In this document: in pieces, positions 8,766 to 17,521 of the stretch | Numbering within the stretch: the stretch's first letter is position 1 | Layout: every line of letters starts with the position of its first letter | Assembly: GCA_002170395.1 (NCBI GenBank) | Contig: NHEJ01000007.1 | Location: 105,955 to 169,954 of the forward strand | From: Betaproteobacteria bacterium TMED82 | Lineage (GTDB): Bacteria; Pseudomonadota; Gammaproteobacteria; Burkholderiales; Burkholderiaceae_A | Direction: 5' to 3' | DNA length: 64,000 bases | The notes under the pieces: model-generated | What the model was told of the DNA's origin: nothing | Database searches by the model: none | The model's input: only the letters and a program-made list of their open reading frames with translations | Made by a program: the position numbers and the translations under genes

Positions 8766-9102
8766 GGGGTTTCCAGCCGGACTCTCACTTTACTGTAATA
8801 TTTATTCATAATGATGTCACTAAGCTAGTGCTAAGAGGTTAAGCTTGAGCTCATCAATTGTGCAAATTTTTATTATTAGTATTAACTTACCTAGACGTAA
8901 AAACTTAGCGGGAAGAACCATTTAAATTTAAAAAGTATATTCATGAATCTGATAGTTCTACGATGGCTAGGGCTAAAGCAAACCAAGATACCCGAATTCA
9001 TAATCTATTAGAGAGAATCGATACACTTATTCAGTGAAATACTTGGTTTTAAGTGTGGCTGCTTTTTGTAAATAGGTCGTATTTGGTGTAGTGTTAATTG
9101 CT
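8766..9102. other. Intergenic stretch with no supported gene
   Basis: Between the frameshifted small gene and gspG I see no RNA gene, terminator or convincing promoter. A 24-codon frame on the plus strand (ATG 8963 to TGA 9037, MARAKANQDTRIHNLL at its start) reads like protein but has no start signal, and may be a remnant. The next gene begins at 9103. Confidence 0.5.
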
Positions 9103-9555
9103 ATGACTAAGAGTAATTCTTCTCCTAAGAAGCTTCTAAAAATACCCAAGGGTTTCACCATAATAGAGATTTTGGTGGTAATTGCAATCATCGGCATTTT
9201 AGCAGCTGCTCTCGTTCCCCAGCTTATGAAGAGACCTGACCAAGCTAGGGTAGTTGTAGCAAAGCAAGACATAGTGACGATAGTGCAAGCTCTTAAAATG
9301 TATCAATTGGATAATTATTTTTTACCTAGTGAGGAACAAGGGTTAGTTGCGCTAGTGAGGAAACCTGAAATGGACCCTATCCCTGGAAACTGGGTGGGGC
9401 CATATTTGAGCAAATTGAACGATGATCCCTGGGGTACTGCTTATGTTTATCGTAATCCGTTAAATGGCGCTGAATTTGAAGTTTTTTCTTTGGGAGCCGA
9501 CAGTAAAATTGGCGGAGAGGGTGCAAATGAAGATATATCCTCCACGAGGCTTTAG
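9103..9555 (+). CDS. gspG: Type II secretion major pseudopilin GspG
   Basis: GspG forms the body of the periplasmic pseudopilus that pushes folded proteins through the GspD secretin. The prepilin signal is IPKG followed by FTIIEILVVIAIIGILAAAL, with Glu at position +5, as needed for processing by GspO. The C-terminal part has the GspG pattern DPWGTAYVYRNP and FSLGADSKIGGEGANEDI, including the acidic residues that bind calcium in the family. ATG at 9103 gives 150 residues; an upstream in-frame GTG at 9091 is an alternative. It starts an eleven-gene cluster with overlapping reading frames. The prepilin peptidase gene is not in the window. Confidence 0.96.
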   Translation: MTKSNSSPKKLLKIPKGFTIIEILVVIAIIGILAAALVPQLMKRPDQARVVVAKQDIVTIVQALKMYQLDNYFLPSEEQGLVALVRKPEMDPIPGNWVGPYLSKLNDDPWGTAYVYRNPLNGAEFEVFSLGADSKIGGEGANEDISSTRL

Positions 9556-9976
9556 CTTAGTAGAGGTTTTAACCGTAATAGCACTATTATCTATTACTTT
9601 AATGGTTTCAACTTTTTCAATTCAGTATCTAGAAAAGAAACGGGTACAGTCAGAAATTAATAGATTCAAACGAATAGTAGGTATGGTTGTCGATAGGTCT
9701 ATCATTTTAAGACGCCCCATGACGATTGAAGTTTATCATCACAGTTATCAAATAAAAGAGCTTTGGCGTTCGTCTTGGAAGCTTATGCAGGACGAAGGTC
9801 TTGCCCCTTATAGTTTTAAGTACTCGCTACGAGCTTCTATTAATGAGTACCCAATATATTTTAATTCGAGCGGGTTAGCAGAACCCCATTCATTCACTAT
9901 GTCTGCGGGAAAAATGAAATATAAATATTTAATCTCGATAAATGAGTTTGGAAATGTTGAAATTAGTGATAAATGA
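9527..9976 (+). CDS. gspH: Type II secretion minor pseudopilin GspH
   Basis: The start at 9527 places the prepilin motif correctly: PRG followed by FSLVEVLTVIALLSITLM, with Glu at +5. The 149-residue protein overlaps gspG by 29 bases. A longer frame begins at 9464 but would add an unrelated 21-residue leader read from inside gspG. GspH is one of the minor pseudopilins that prime or cap the pseudopilus. The rest of the chain is poorly conserved, as is usual for GspH, so the exact letter rests on its place between G and I. Confidence 0.88.
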   Translation: MKIYPPRGFSLVEVLTVIALLSITLMVSTFSIQYLEKKRVQSEINRFKRIVGMVVDRSIILRRPMTIEVYHHSYQIKELWRSSWKLMQDEGLAPYSFKYSLRASINEYPIYFNSSGLAEPHSFTMSAGKMKYKYLISINEFGNVEISDK

Positions 9977-10356
9977 ACGATAAGCGACAGCTTATCAAAA
10001 AGCCAATCGGATTTACATTAGTTGAGTCTTTGGTAGCTTTAGTTATAGCATCTATTGGCCTTTTATCAGCCATTAAAGTATTTACTATGATCTCAGGCGC
10101 ATTAGAGAAAACTAAGAAGCAGAACTATGCACTGATAAGTTCCCAGAACGTGATGGAGCAGGCTTTCCTGAGATTTAACCTACCACCGGAATTGAAAGAG
10201 AGCAAGGACTGTTCCCAGGGAAACTTAAAGTTACGTTGTGAATTAACAGTTTCTAGAACTTCACATCCGAACTTTAACAAACTAGAAGTTAAAGTTCTCG
10301 ACGCATCGGGCAATATTTTAGTGAGGGAAATAGCTTTCAAGGGAGAACAGTTTTGA
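9973..10356 (+). CDS. gspI: Type II secretion minor pseudopilin GspI
   Basis: This 127-residue protein has the prepilin motif PIG followed by FTLVESLVALVIASIGLL, with Glu at +5. It overlaps gspH by four bases (ATGA). GspI forms the tip complex with GspJ and GspK. The length, and the order H-I-J-K, fit GspI. The gspJ start codon overlaps its stop. Confidence 0.92.
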   Translation: MNDKRQLIKKPIGFTLVESLVALVIASIGLLSAIKVFTMISGALEKTKKQNYALISSQNVMEQAFLRFNLPPELKESKDCSQGNLKLRCELTVSRTSHPNFNKLEVKVLDASGNILVREIAFKGEQF

Positions 10357-10895
10357 AAAAAATTTACTGCGAGAATTCCTTAGAGCCCAGAGGACTTACA
10401 TTATTGGAGGTTTTAGTAGCATTGACTGTTATATCGGCGGTTTCTCTCATTTCTTTCAGAGTAGTCTCTGAACTAACCCAAGTACATACAAGATCTCAAC
10501 GGGAGGAATTAAGACAGAAAAGTGTATTTAATTTAAATCGACTATTAAAGGCTGATTTTCAATCGTATAACTACTATTCCAAACAGCATTTTTTTGACAA
10601 CTTTTTTTTTGATGGGGAAAAGCTAGAATTACCTGGAGGGATTACTTGGAAGTTAGAGTCAGGAGAATTACATAGAGAGAAGCGAAATCAAAAAAAAAAC
10701 TCGAGAACATTAGTGGTTTTGGAAGGAGTAAATGCTCTTAGAATTTCATTATGGCTAAATGGAGTTTTTGTTTCATATAATACTGTAAATAAAAAAGACC
10801 TCATTGATTCAAATACTTTTGGTATTGAAGTTGAAATTATTAAAAAAAGCAATAATGTAATAAGGCAGGTTTTTAGAATTCGGGGGTTTGTATGA
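10353..10895 (+). CDS. gspJ: Type II secretion minor pseudopilin GspJ
   Basis: The start is TTG, overlapping the gspI stop (TTTTGA). The prepilin motif PRG followed by LTLLEVLVALTVISAV lies at about residues 12-30, after a leader of about 13 residues; Glu is at +5. At 180 residues it is the larger minor pseudopilin expected before gspK. GspJ joins GspI and GspK at the pseudopilus tip. It overlaps gspK by four bases. Confidence 0.92.
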   Translation: MKKIYCENSLEPRGLTLLEVLVALTVISAVSLISFRVVSELTQVHTRSQREELRQKSVFNLNRLLKADFQSYNYYSKQHFFDNFFFDGEKLELPGGITWKLESGELHREKRNQKKNSRTLVVLEGVNALRISLWLNGVFVSYNTVNKKDLIDSNTFGIEVEIIKKSNNVIRQVFRIRGFV

Positions 10896-11824
10896 TGAAG
10901 CACATGCCATCAGGGTCCGCTGTTCTTTCTGCACTACTAGTCGTTTCAATTACTGCAGTATTAGCTAGTACTGCTTTGTTGGCGGTTAATTCATCAATTT
11001 TAAGAATACAGGCACAAAAAGATATCTCCCAGGCACAATGGATCGTTTTAGCGGTGACTGATTATGCAAGATGGGTGTTAACTGCCGATTTGAGAGGATC
11101 AAATAAATCTTCAAATCAATTCGATCATCTTTCAGAACCTTGGGCTCAGATAATTCCATTTAGTAGATTAGATGAATTATTTATCGAGAAATTAGACATT
11201 GAGAAGGAGAGAATGGCGTTGGCCGGATTTGAGGGCTTTATTAGAGATGAACAATCTAAGTTAAACATCGCAGGAATTTCAGATGGTTTTAAAGACGCTG
11301 AACTCATAGAAAAAAGCTTGAAAAATCTATTTCTTCTTCTTAAGATTGAAGAAAAAAAATTTAGGAAGTTCATTACATTGATTCGTTTCAGTTCAAAAAA
11401 TGACTTTTTGAAAAAAAATAGGAATTTTAGGATTTCTGAGCTTCCTGATTTATTGAGTAAGTTGGATTTAAGTAAAAAGGATAATCAATTACTATCTGAG
11501 AGATTGATATGGCTACCAGAGCATTCACCTGTGAACATCAACACCGCTTCAGTGGAGGTAATATCAGCCATATTTGACGAGACAGATACTTCAAAACTAA
11601 GCTTTTTACTAGAGACGCGAAAAAAATATCCATTTAGATCTATTTCCGAAATAGAGTCTGCTTACGTTACTTCCAATAGACAAAGCTATAATTTGTTGGA
11701 TACTAAAAGTAGTTATTTTTCTTTACATGGCACAGTAATATTCAATAAGGCTGAGAATTCCTTTAGAACTTTGCTGCGAAGATTTGATGACAAGGTTGTT
11801 GCAATATTTGAAGATAAAGCTTGA
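10892..11824 (+). CDS. gspK: Type II secretion minor pseudopilin GspK
   Basis: GspK is the largest minor pseudopilin and sits at the tip of the pseudopilus. The N terminus MMKHMPSG followed by SAVLSALLVVSITAVLAS is prepilin-like but has no Glu at +5, a known feature of GspK. The C-terminal part carries a helix-hairpin-helix-like stretch, PVNINTASVEVISAIF, also typical. The length of 310 fits the family. It is translationally coupled to gspJ and followed directly by gspL. Confidence 0.93.
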   Translation: MMKHMPSGSAVLSALLVVSITAVLASTALLAVNSSILRIQAQKDISQAQWIVLAVTDYARWVLTADLRGSNKSSNQFDHLSEPWAQIIPFSRLDELFIEKLDIEKERMALAGFEGFIRDEQSKLNIAGISDGFKDAELIEKSLKNLFLLLKIEEKKFRKFITLIRFSSKNDFLKKNRNFRISELPDLLSKLDLSKKDNQLLSERLIWLPEHSPVNINTASVEVISAIFDETDTSKLSFLLETRKKYPFRSISEIESAYVTSNRQSYNLLDTKSSYFSLHGTVIFNKAENSFRTLLRRFDDKVVAIFEDKA

Positions 11825-11829
11825 ATATA

Positions 11830-13281
11830 ATGAATTTAATTTTCGAAAATATCAGATATTTAGATAATAAAGAAATTGATGTAGAAATGAATGTTCTGTG
11901 TTCTGATGATAGCGGAGTATTTTTTAAAAGACGAACCTTTAAAGATTTCTTTGACGAGTGGAAAGATTACGAACTAAGACAAAAAAAGAGATTAACTATT
12001 TTTGTTGCCAGTGAATTTTTACTATCATCTGACATAAATAGTGCAGCAAATGATTATCAAGAAAAGAGTAGTTTGGTACGTACTCATCATTTATGGCATG
12101 AAAATATTTTTCATAAGATTGACCCTTTTTTTCTGGATTTACAGGAAAAGTTTTTCCGAAAATTTCGCGATGGAATGAGTTCCTTAGGTTTTCAAATAAC
12201 GACTGTAAAGCCATTGGGGCTAGCTTTATCCTGGAGGATAAATCAGGTTATTATATACATTTGTAATGATCTGATTACAATACGGTATGGTTTAAATGAT
12301 TTTTTTTCATTGAGACTTTCTCAAGATATTGATGAAAAAGATTCAAAAAAAAATATTTCAACACTTCTTAGTTTATTTGGTGATGAAAAAGAAATTGTCA
12401 CTATGAGTATAGGAGAAAAAGACAACAATTTTCTAGAAGCACTTGTGGGAAAAAATATTTCGAGGAGTTCTCTTAGATTAAATTTGTATACCCCCAATTT
12501 AGAAATATCAAATAAAAAATTGAAAGATAGACTGCTTCAAAAATTTGAGTATATCAGGATAGTTACATTTAATAAGTTTGCCGTCAGAGGATCAATTTTT
12601 GAAGAATTGCGATTGCCTTTGGGTTTTTTAAGCATAGCTATTTTGTTTTCGACGATTTCGTATTTTTTTTCCGCTGGAGATATAAAAACTAATCAAAATG
12701 ACACTGTTATTGGTCAAAATGACGGGAGTAAATTAGGAGACCGTTGGTTTTTAATTAAAGAATTAGCTCAAGTTATTTCTGATGGAGAAAGTATAGAGCT
12801 AAGCTATTTGAATCTTATTTTTGATAAAAATTTAAGTTCGCTGCTTGTTGAGTTTGGGTTCCTAGAAGATCTTATAATTTCCGAGGATAAATATAGAAAA
12901 ATAGTTGGGTCGTTGAAGGCTAAAAGCATATTGTCGGAGAATGTGAATATTAGTCTGTCGAAACAGGACTCAACTATTCTCCAGATTAAACTTAAAAGTG
13001 TCGAGATTGTAAAATATAAAAGTATGCCGAAAGAGGAATTTCGAGCGTATTTGTTGGATTTAGCTAAAGAGTCACAACTAAAGCTTGAGGGAGTGAAGAA
13101 ACAATTTCATATTGAGGTAAAGAACATAATATTAGTCAAGATGGGCAACCAGAATGTTGATGATTTAAGTAGTTTTTTAAATCGTTTAAGTGAAAGTAGA
13201 TCTGGGTGGTCATGGAAGGAAATTCGCATAGACAGGGTGAATAAGGGAGTAGTTAGATTTGAAGGATCCTTAACCAGGTAA
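11830..13281 (+). CDS. gspL: Probable type II secretion protein GspL, divergent
   Basis: GspL is a bitopic inner-membrane protein that couples the GspE ATPase to the pseudopilus. ATG at 11830 is chosen; an in-frame TTG lies nine bases upstream. The N-terminal part (about residues 1-260) is cytoplasmic and only weakly like the actin-related GspL domain. One membrane helix (LPLGFLSIAILFSTISYF) is at about 263-280, followed by about 200 periplasmic residues. The assignment depends on place (after K, before N) and on this topology. No gspM lies between it and gspN, and the last 40 residues vaguely recall the C terminus of GspM, so the protein may cover part of both roles. Confidence 0.72.
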   Translation: MNLIFENIRYLDNKEIDVEMNVLCSDDSGVFFKRRTFKDFFDEWKDYELRQKKRLTIFVASEFLLSSDINSAANDYQEKSSLVRTHHLWHENIFHKIDPFFLDLQEKFFRKFRDGMSSLGFQITTVKPLGLALSWRINQVIIYICNDLITIRYGLNDFFSLRLSQDIDEKDSKKNISTLLSLFGDEKEIVTMSIGEKDNNFLEALVGKNISRSSLRLNLYTPNLEISNKKLKDRLLQKFEYIRIVTFNKFAVRGSIFEELRLPLGFLSIAILFSTISYFFSAGDIKTNQNDTVIGQNDGSKLGDRWFLIKELAQVISDGESIELSYLNLIFDKNLSSLLVEFGFLEDLIISEDKYRKIVGSLKAKSILSENVNISLSKQDSTILQIKLKSVEIVKYKSMPKEEFRAYLLDLAKESQLKLEGVKKQFHIEVKNIILVKMGNQNVDDLSSFLNRLSESRSGWSWKEIRIDRVNKGVVRFEGSLTR

Positions 13282-13312
13282 TAGTTAGTCAATTCATCAG
13301 AAATACTTAAAT

Positions 13313-14104
13313 GTGATGCTATTCAAAATAATATTCTTTTGTGCAGTGTTTTGTAGTTCCATGTTATTGAATTTACCACCCTCTTGGATTGACAGGTTAT
13401 GCGAGGCCAGCTCATCAAATATGCTGCGTTTCGGGAACACATCCGGAACCTTTTGGGAGGGGGAGGGGGATTTGATATTAAACGACGATTTCTTCGGTGG
13501 AGAAAATGTTGAGTTTAGCTTTAACCGTGAGCAAGTCAGATTGCTAAAGAATGTAAGGTGGAGCTTTAAACCGTCTTTTAATTCTGCTGAGGGGTTGATT
13601 CTCAAAGTAAATATTAAGCACCCTTCATTGAGATGGAAAAATAAGAAAAGCATTTATATTTCTTATGATTCCGTAAAGTTACCCGCAGGAAATTTAAATT
13701 TAAAGAAGCTTGAAATAGGAAGGGTGGGAGGTCTACTAGGCACCATTAATCCAAAATTTGTTTTTAGCGCGAGTTGGTCAAATATTAAAATGTCGAAGAT
13801 TGATAATAAAGGTGAGGATTTCGATATGATATTTAAGCTCAATGATTTCGAAACAAGCTTATCAAACTTTAAACCATTAGGCAGTTATCGATTTGATCTA
13901 AAGAGTAAAAATAGCCAATTTTTTTGGTCGGTGAATGCAAAGCCGGGTAGCATAATAAAAATAGTCGGAAAAGGTCAAATAGTTGATAGTCTTGTTGGTA
14001 GGGTGAAATTAAAATGTACTAGGTATTGTGAGTATTTGGTAAGTTTACTAGAGGTTGTTGGTAGAAAAAATGGAGAGGAATATGAAGTATTTTTTGGCGG
14101 GTAA
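13313..14104 (+). CDS. gspN: Type II secretion protein GspN
   Basis: The first 20 residues form a signal or membrane anchor (LFKIIFFCAVFCSSMLLNLPP). The stretch LRFGNTSGTFWEGEGDLIL matches the GspN pattern in which a short beta repeat contains SGTxWxG. The remaining chain is predicted to be mostly beta. GspN is a periplasm-facing accessory component of uncertain role, found in only some type II systems. In beta- and gammaproteobacteria it follows gspM; here it follows gspL directly. The length of 263 is normal. The end overlaps the gspD start by 23 bases. Confidence 0.82.
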   Translation: MMLFKIIFFCAVFCSSMLLNLPPSWIDRLCEASSSNMLRFGNTSGTFWEGEGDLILNDDFFGGENVEFSFNREQVRLLKNVRWSFKPSFNSAEGLILKVNIKHPSLRWKNKKSIYISYDSVKLPAGNLNLKKLEIGRVGGLLGTINPKFVFSASWSNIKMSKIDNKGEDFDMIFKLNDFETSLSNFKPLGSYRFDLKSKNSQFFWSVNAKPGSIIKIVGKGQIVDSLVGRVKLKCTRYCEYLVSLLEVVGRKNGEEYEVFFGG

Positions 14105-16139
14105 GACGCAACTTAATTTAGTTCTACTAATAGCTTTTATATTGATGATGAAAATATCCTCTGTAACTGGACAAATTACACCAGCTGCAATTCAACAGGA
14201 TGACCAAAATGGAATGGTCACTTTATCTTTCATAGACTCGGAAATTGCTAATGTAGTTGCAGCTTTTAGCGAGTCACTCGGTAAGCCTTTTTTGTTAGAC
14301 CCGAGGGTAAAAGGAAAAATATCTTTGCAAGCACCTAATCCGATACCCCTCATTCGGGCGTATGAAATGTTTGTAGCATCTTTAGATCTATATGGATTTG
14401 ATGTTGTTGAGGGTGAGTTTTTTAATACTGTAGTCCCAGCCACTGATGCAAAAACCAAAGCTCCAGAATTAATAGCAGGTAGTAAGATAGAGCGGAATGG
14501 TTTGATAACGAAGGTTTTTAAATTAAAGAATCAGAGTGCTGCTGAGATAATGAATGCAGTTAGAGCTCTGGTGCCTGCCACTAACCCAATTACGGTGAAT
14601 AGTTCTTCAAATACTCTTATAGTCACTGATATTTCTAGCAATATTGAGAAGATTGGGAAGCTAATAAGTGCGGTTGATGATACGCAAATATGGTATGGAG
14701 AAACTTTTAGGGCACAACACATACCAATTAACGATCTAGCTTTTTTGGTGGATAGAGCTGTAAACGAGAGTAATAAAATTCTAAAAAATCAAATGGGTGA
14801 TTTTTCTCGCTTAACTATTATTCCCAGCTCTAGAACTAATTCCATGTATTTAAAATCATACAAAAAGAAAAATATAGAGTTAGCAATTAGTGTGGCGAGT
14901 AAATTTGATATGCCTACTGCCAATCCGGGCAATGTTCATGTTGTATATTTAAAAAATGCTGAAGCAGCATACATTGCCGACACATTGCAGAATCTGTTTG
15001 GTTTGAGCGAGATAAAGGGGGCGTCAACAGAAAATTTGAGTTCTGGTTCAAAGCAATCTATTATCCGTAGACAAGATAAACTGCAGGAAGCTAATAAATT
15101 GTCCTCCAGCCCAGAGTCCGGAATTTCCATTCAGGCCGAGCCTAACGTAAATGCTGTTTTAGTGGTTGCTGCAGAACCGATTTTTAGACAAATAAAAAAA
15201 GTGATTGACCTTCTTGACATAAGGAGGGCACAAGTGTTTTTGGAGTCTTTGATAGTAGAAATTTCCGCAGATAAAGCGGCTGAATTTGGTGTTCAGTTTC
15301 AGTACTTGGGAGGACTAGATTCTGTGGGAGAACAGTTTTTTGGCGGGACCAATTTTTCATCTGGAGGGGATAATTTGCTTTCATTAATTCAAAATCCAAC
15401 TCTCGCTGATGGAGGGCTAAATATTGGAGTTATTAATGGAACGGTGAATGTTCCTGGTGTAGGTGATATTACTAATCTCGGCTTACTTATAAGAGCACTA
15501 GAGACTCAAGGGAACGCAAATGTTATAGCCACTCCAACCTTACTTACCTTAGATAATGAAGAAGCAAAAATTGTGATTGGTCAAAATGTACCATTTGTGA
15601 CTGGTCAGTTCACCTCAACTGCAACTGGCAATAACCCATTCCAGACCGTAGAAAGGCGAGATGTTGGTACTACCCTTACGGTTAAACCATTGATAACTCA
15701 AGGAAATACAGTCAAGTTGAAAATTTTTCAGGAAGTCTCTAGAGTTTTAGACTCCGAACTTTCTTCCACTTTTGGTACTGTCTCCACGACAAAGCGTTCA
15801 ATAGATTCAACTGTTTTAGTCGAGGATGAACAATTCGTTGTCCTTGGAGGTCTGATTCAAGATCAAGATGCAGATATTGAGAATAAGGTGCCCCTGTTAG
15901 GTGATCTTCCTATAATGGGCAATTTTTTTAAATATGAGAGTAAAAGTAGGAGAAAAACAAACTTATTTGTTTTCTTAAGACCAGTTGTAATAAGAAATCA
16001 AGAAGATGCTAATGTTTTAACCGCTGACCGATATACGATTTTGAGGGGGATTGCTGAGCGTGAACAGAGAAAGGAGTCATTTATCTTGCCAAACTTTGAT
16101 CCATTGGAAATCCCTAAAATACCAACCTACACCGATTAG
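14082..16139 (+). CDS. gspD: Type II secretion outer-membrane secretin GspD
   Basis: GspD forms the multimeric outer-membrane channel of the secretion system. ATG at 14082, behind GGAGAGG, gives 685 residues and a clean signal peptide (LVLLIAFILMMKISSVTGQ). Longer in-frame starts at 14055 and 14070 lack such spacing. The N0 domain starts with VTLSFIDSEIANVVAAFSES; N1-N3 domains follow. The secretin core holds VPLLGDLPIMGNFFKY and LFVFLRPVVI near the end, both strongly conserved. There is no sign of a pilotin-binding S-domain beyond a short tail. Confidence 0.96.
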   Translation: MKYFLAGKTQLNLVLLIAFILMMKISSVTGQITPAAIQQDDQNGMVTLSFIDSEIANVVAAFSESLGKPFLLDPRVKGKISLQAPNPIPLIRAYEMFVASLDLYGFDVVEGEFFNTVVPATDAKTKAPELIAGSKIERNGLITKVFKLKNQSAAEIMNAVRALVPATNPITVNSSSNTLIVTDISSNIEKIGKLISAVDDTQIWYGETFRAQHIPINDLAFLVDRAVNESNKILKNQMGDFSRLTIIPSSRTNSMYLKSYKKKNIELAISVASKFDMPTANPGNVHVVYLKNAEAAYIADTLQNLFGLSEIKGASTENLSSGSKQSIIRRQDKLQEANKLSSSPESGISIQAEPNVNAVLVVAAEPIFRQIKKVIDLLDIRRAQVFLESLIVEISADKAAEFGVQFQYLGGLDSVGEQFFGGTNFSSGGDNLLSLIQNPTLADGGLNIGVINGTVNVPGVGDITNLGLLIRALETQGNANVIATPTLLTLDNEEAKIVIGQNVPFVTGQFTSTATGNNPFQTVERRDVGTTLTVKPLITQGNTVKLKIFQEVSRVLDSELSSTFGTVSTTKRSIDSTVLVEDEQFVVLGGLIQDQDADIENKVPLLGDLPIMGNFFKYESKSRRKTNLFVFLRPVVIRNQEDANVLTADRYTILRGIAEREQRKESFILPNFDPLEIPKIPTYTD

Positions 16140-16150
16140 GTTTTTTGCTG

Positions 16151-17521
16151 ATGAATTCTGAGGATATTGAGAATTTTATGATGTGGAAAGTAGTACCTTG
16201 CCGGGATAAGAGAGAAATTTGGTTTACCCTTGAGTCTCCCCCATGGGGAGTTGCGAGTGTTTTTTCAGTGGAAGATTATAGGAAATTTAGCCTAGTCGTC
16301 AAGAACCAAGATGAGGTTCAAAAAAAAATCAAAGAAGAGTTTTATTCCAAAGCAACTGTCTCTGAAATAATCGGGCATGCAGAGGGACAGGAGAAGCTAA
16401 TTGGTCTTCTTGAAGATAAGCCTCCTCCCACCGACGAGGATCTAAACTTCGAGGACGACGCCCCGGTAATTAGAATCATTAATACATTTATCGCGAATGC
16501 TTTACTTAAGGAGTCCTCAGATATACATTTTGAACCATATGAAAAAGACTCTATCGTAAGGTTTCGTATTGATGGGGTTTTACAGGATGTAGCTCGACCA
16601 ATGCGAGCTCTATACTCCGCATTAGTGTCGAGAATTAAAATAATGGCCCATTTAGATATTGCAGAACGCAGATTACCACAAGATGGGAGAATGAAAATTC
16701 GTTTAAACGATAGGGAAGTAGATATAAGAGTATCGACTTTACCAACGGGTAGTGGTGAGCGAGTTGTGATGCGTCTCTTAGACAAAAGAAACTTAGGAAT
16801 GAAGTTAGATGATTTAGGGATGAGCCAGGAGATCAAAAATAAGTTTGTAAATTGCATTGACAAACCTAATGGAATAATTTTAGTGACTGGTCCAACTGGT
16901 TCTGGTAAAACAACTACTCTTTATGCATCTCTGGAAAAACTTAATGCACAAGATCGTAATATCATGACTGTGGAGGATCCAATTGAGTACGATATAAAGG
17001 GTATTTCACAAACTCAGGTGCTGCCAAGAATTGGATTGGACTTTTCTAATGTTTTGAGGGCAATTCTCCGACAAGATCCGGACGTTATTATGATCGGAGA
17101 GATAAGGGATACAGAAACCGCCAGAATTGCCGTGCAAGCCTCCTTAACCGGACATTTAGTACTGGCAACTTTGCATACAAATGATGCTGCTTCTGCTGTA
17201 GTTAGGTTAAGAGATATGGGTATAGAGCCTTATTTGATTTCCTCTACTTTGAATGCAGTTTTAGCCCAAAGATTAGTTCGTAAGCTCTGCAAGAACGGCA
17301 ATAGCTATAAAGGAAGGACTGGTATATATGAACTATTGGAAATTAACGATACCGTAAGAGAACTTATCAAAAAGAATACAGATAATAATGTTTTGCGAAG
17401 GAAAGCTATCACTCTTGGCATGAAAACCCTTATCGATGACGGAAATAGATTAGTGGATTTGAGTATTACGGATGAGGAGGAAGTAGCAAGAGTAACTCTT
17501 TTAACGGAGGATGAAAATTAG
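16151..17521 (+). CDS. gspE: Type II secretion ATPase GspE lacking the zinc module
   Basis: GspE is the cytoplasmic hexameric ATPase that drives pseudopilus assembly. ATG at 16151 is preferred over TTG at 16145. Walker A GPTGSGKTTTLYASL lies in the middle, the Asp box and Walker B (DPDVIMIGEIRD) follow, and the His box is LTGHLVLATLHTND. Between RLVRKLC and GRTGIYELL, relatives usually carry about 40-50 residues with four cysteines that bind zinc; here only about eight residues remain and a single cysteine. The gene still reads in frame, so this is a loss of a subdomain rather than a broken gene. The stop overlaps gspF by 11 bases. Confidence 0.95.
   Translation: MNSEDIENFMMWKVVPCRDKREIWFTLESPPWGVASVFSVEDYRKFSLVVKNQDEVQKKIKEEFYSKATVSEIIGHAEGQEKLIGLLEDKPPPTDEDLNFEDDAPVIRIINTFIANALLKESSDIHFEPYEKDSIVRFRIDGVLQDVARPMRALYSALVSRIKIMAHLDIAERRLPQDGRMKIRLNDREVDIRVSTLPTGSGERVVMRLLDKRNLGMKLDDLGMSQEIKNKFVNCIDKPNGIILVTGPTGSGKTTTLYASLEKLNAQDRNIMTVEDPIEYDIKGISQTQVLPRIGLDFSNVLRAILRQDPDVIMIGEIRDTETARIAVQASLTGHLVLATLHTNDAASAVVRLRDMGIEPYLISSTLNAVLAQRLVRKLCKNGNSYKGRTGIYELLEINDTVRELIKKNTDNNVLRRKAITLGMKTLIDDGNRLVDLSITDEEEVARVTLLTEDEN

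Noticed and set aside
8963-9037. 24-codon plus-strand frame before gspG
   Set aside because: No start signal and no recognisable relation; possibly a remnant, not listed as a gene.
16342-16863. 173-codon minus-strand frame opposite gspE
   Set aside because: Shadow of the conserved GspE coding sequence.
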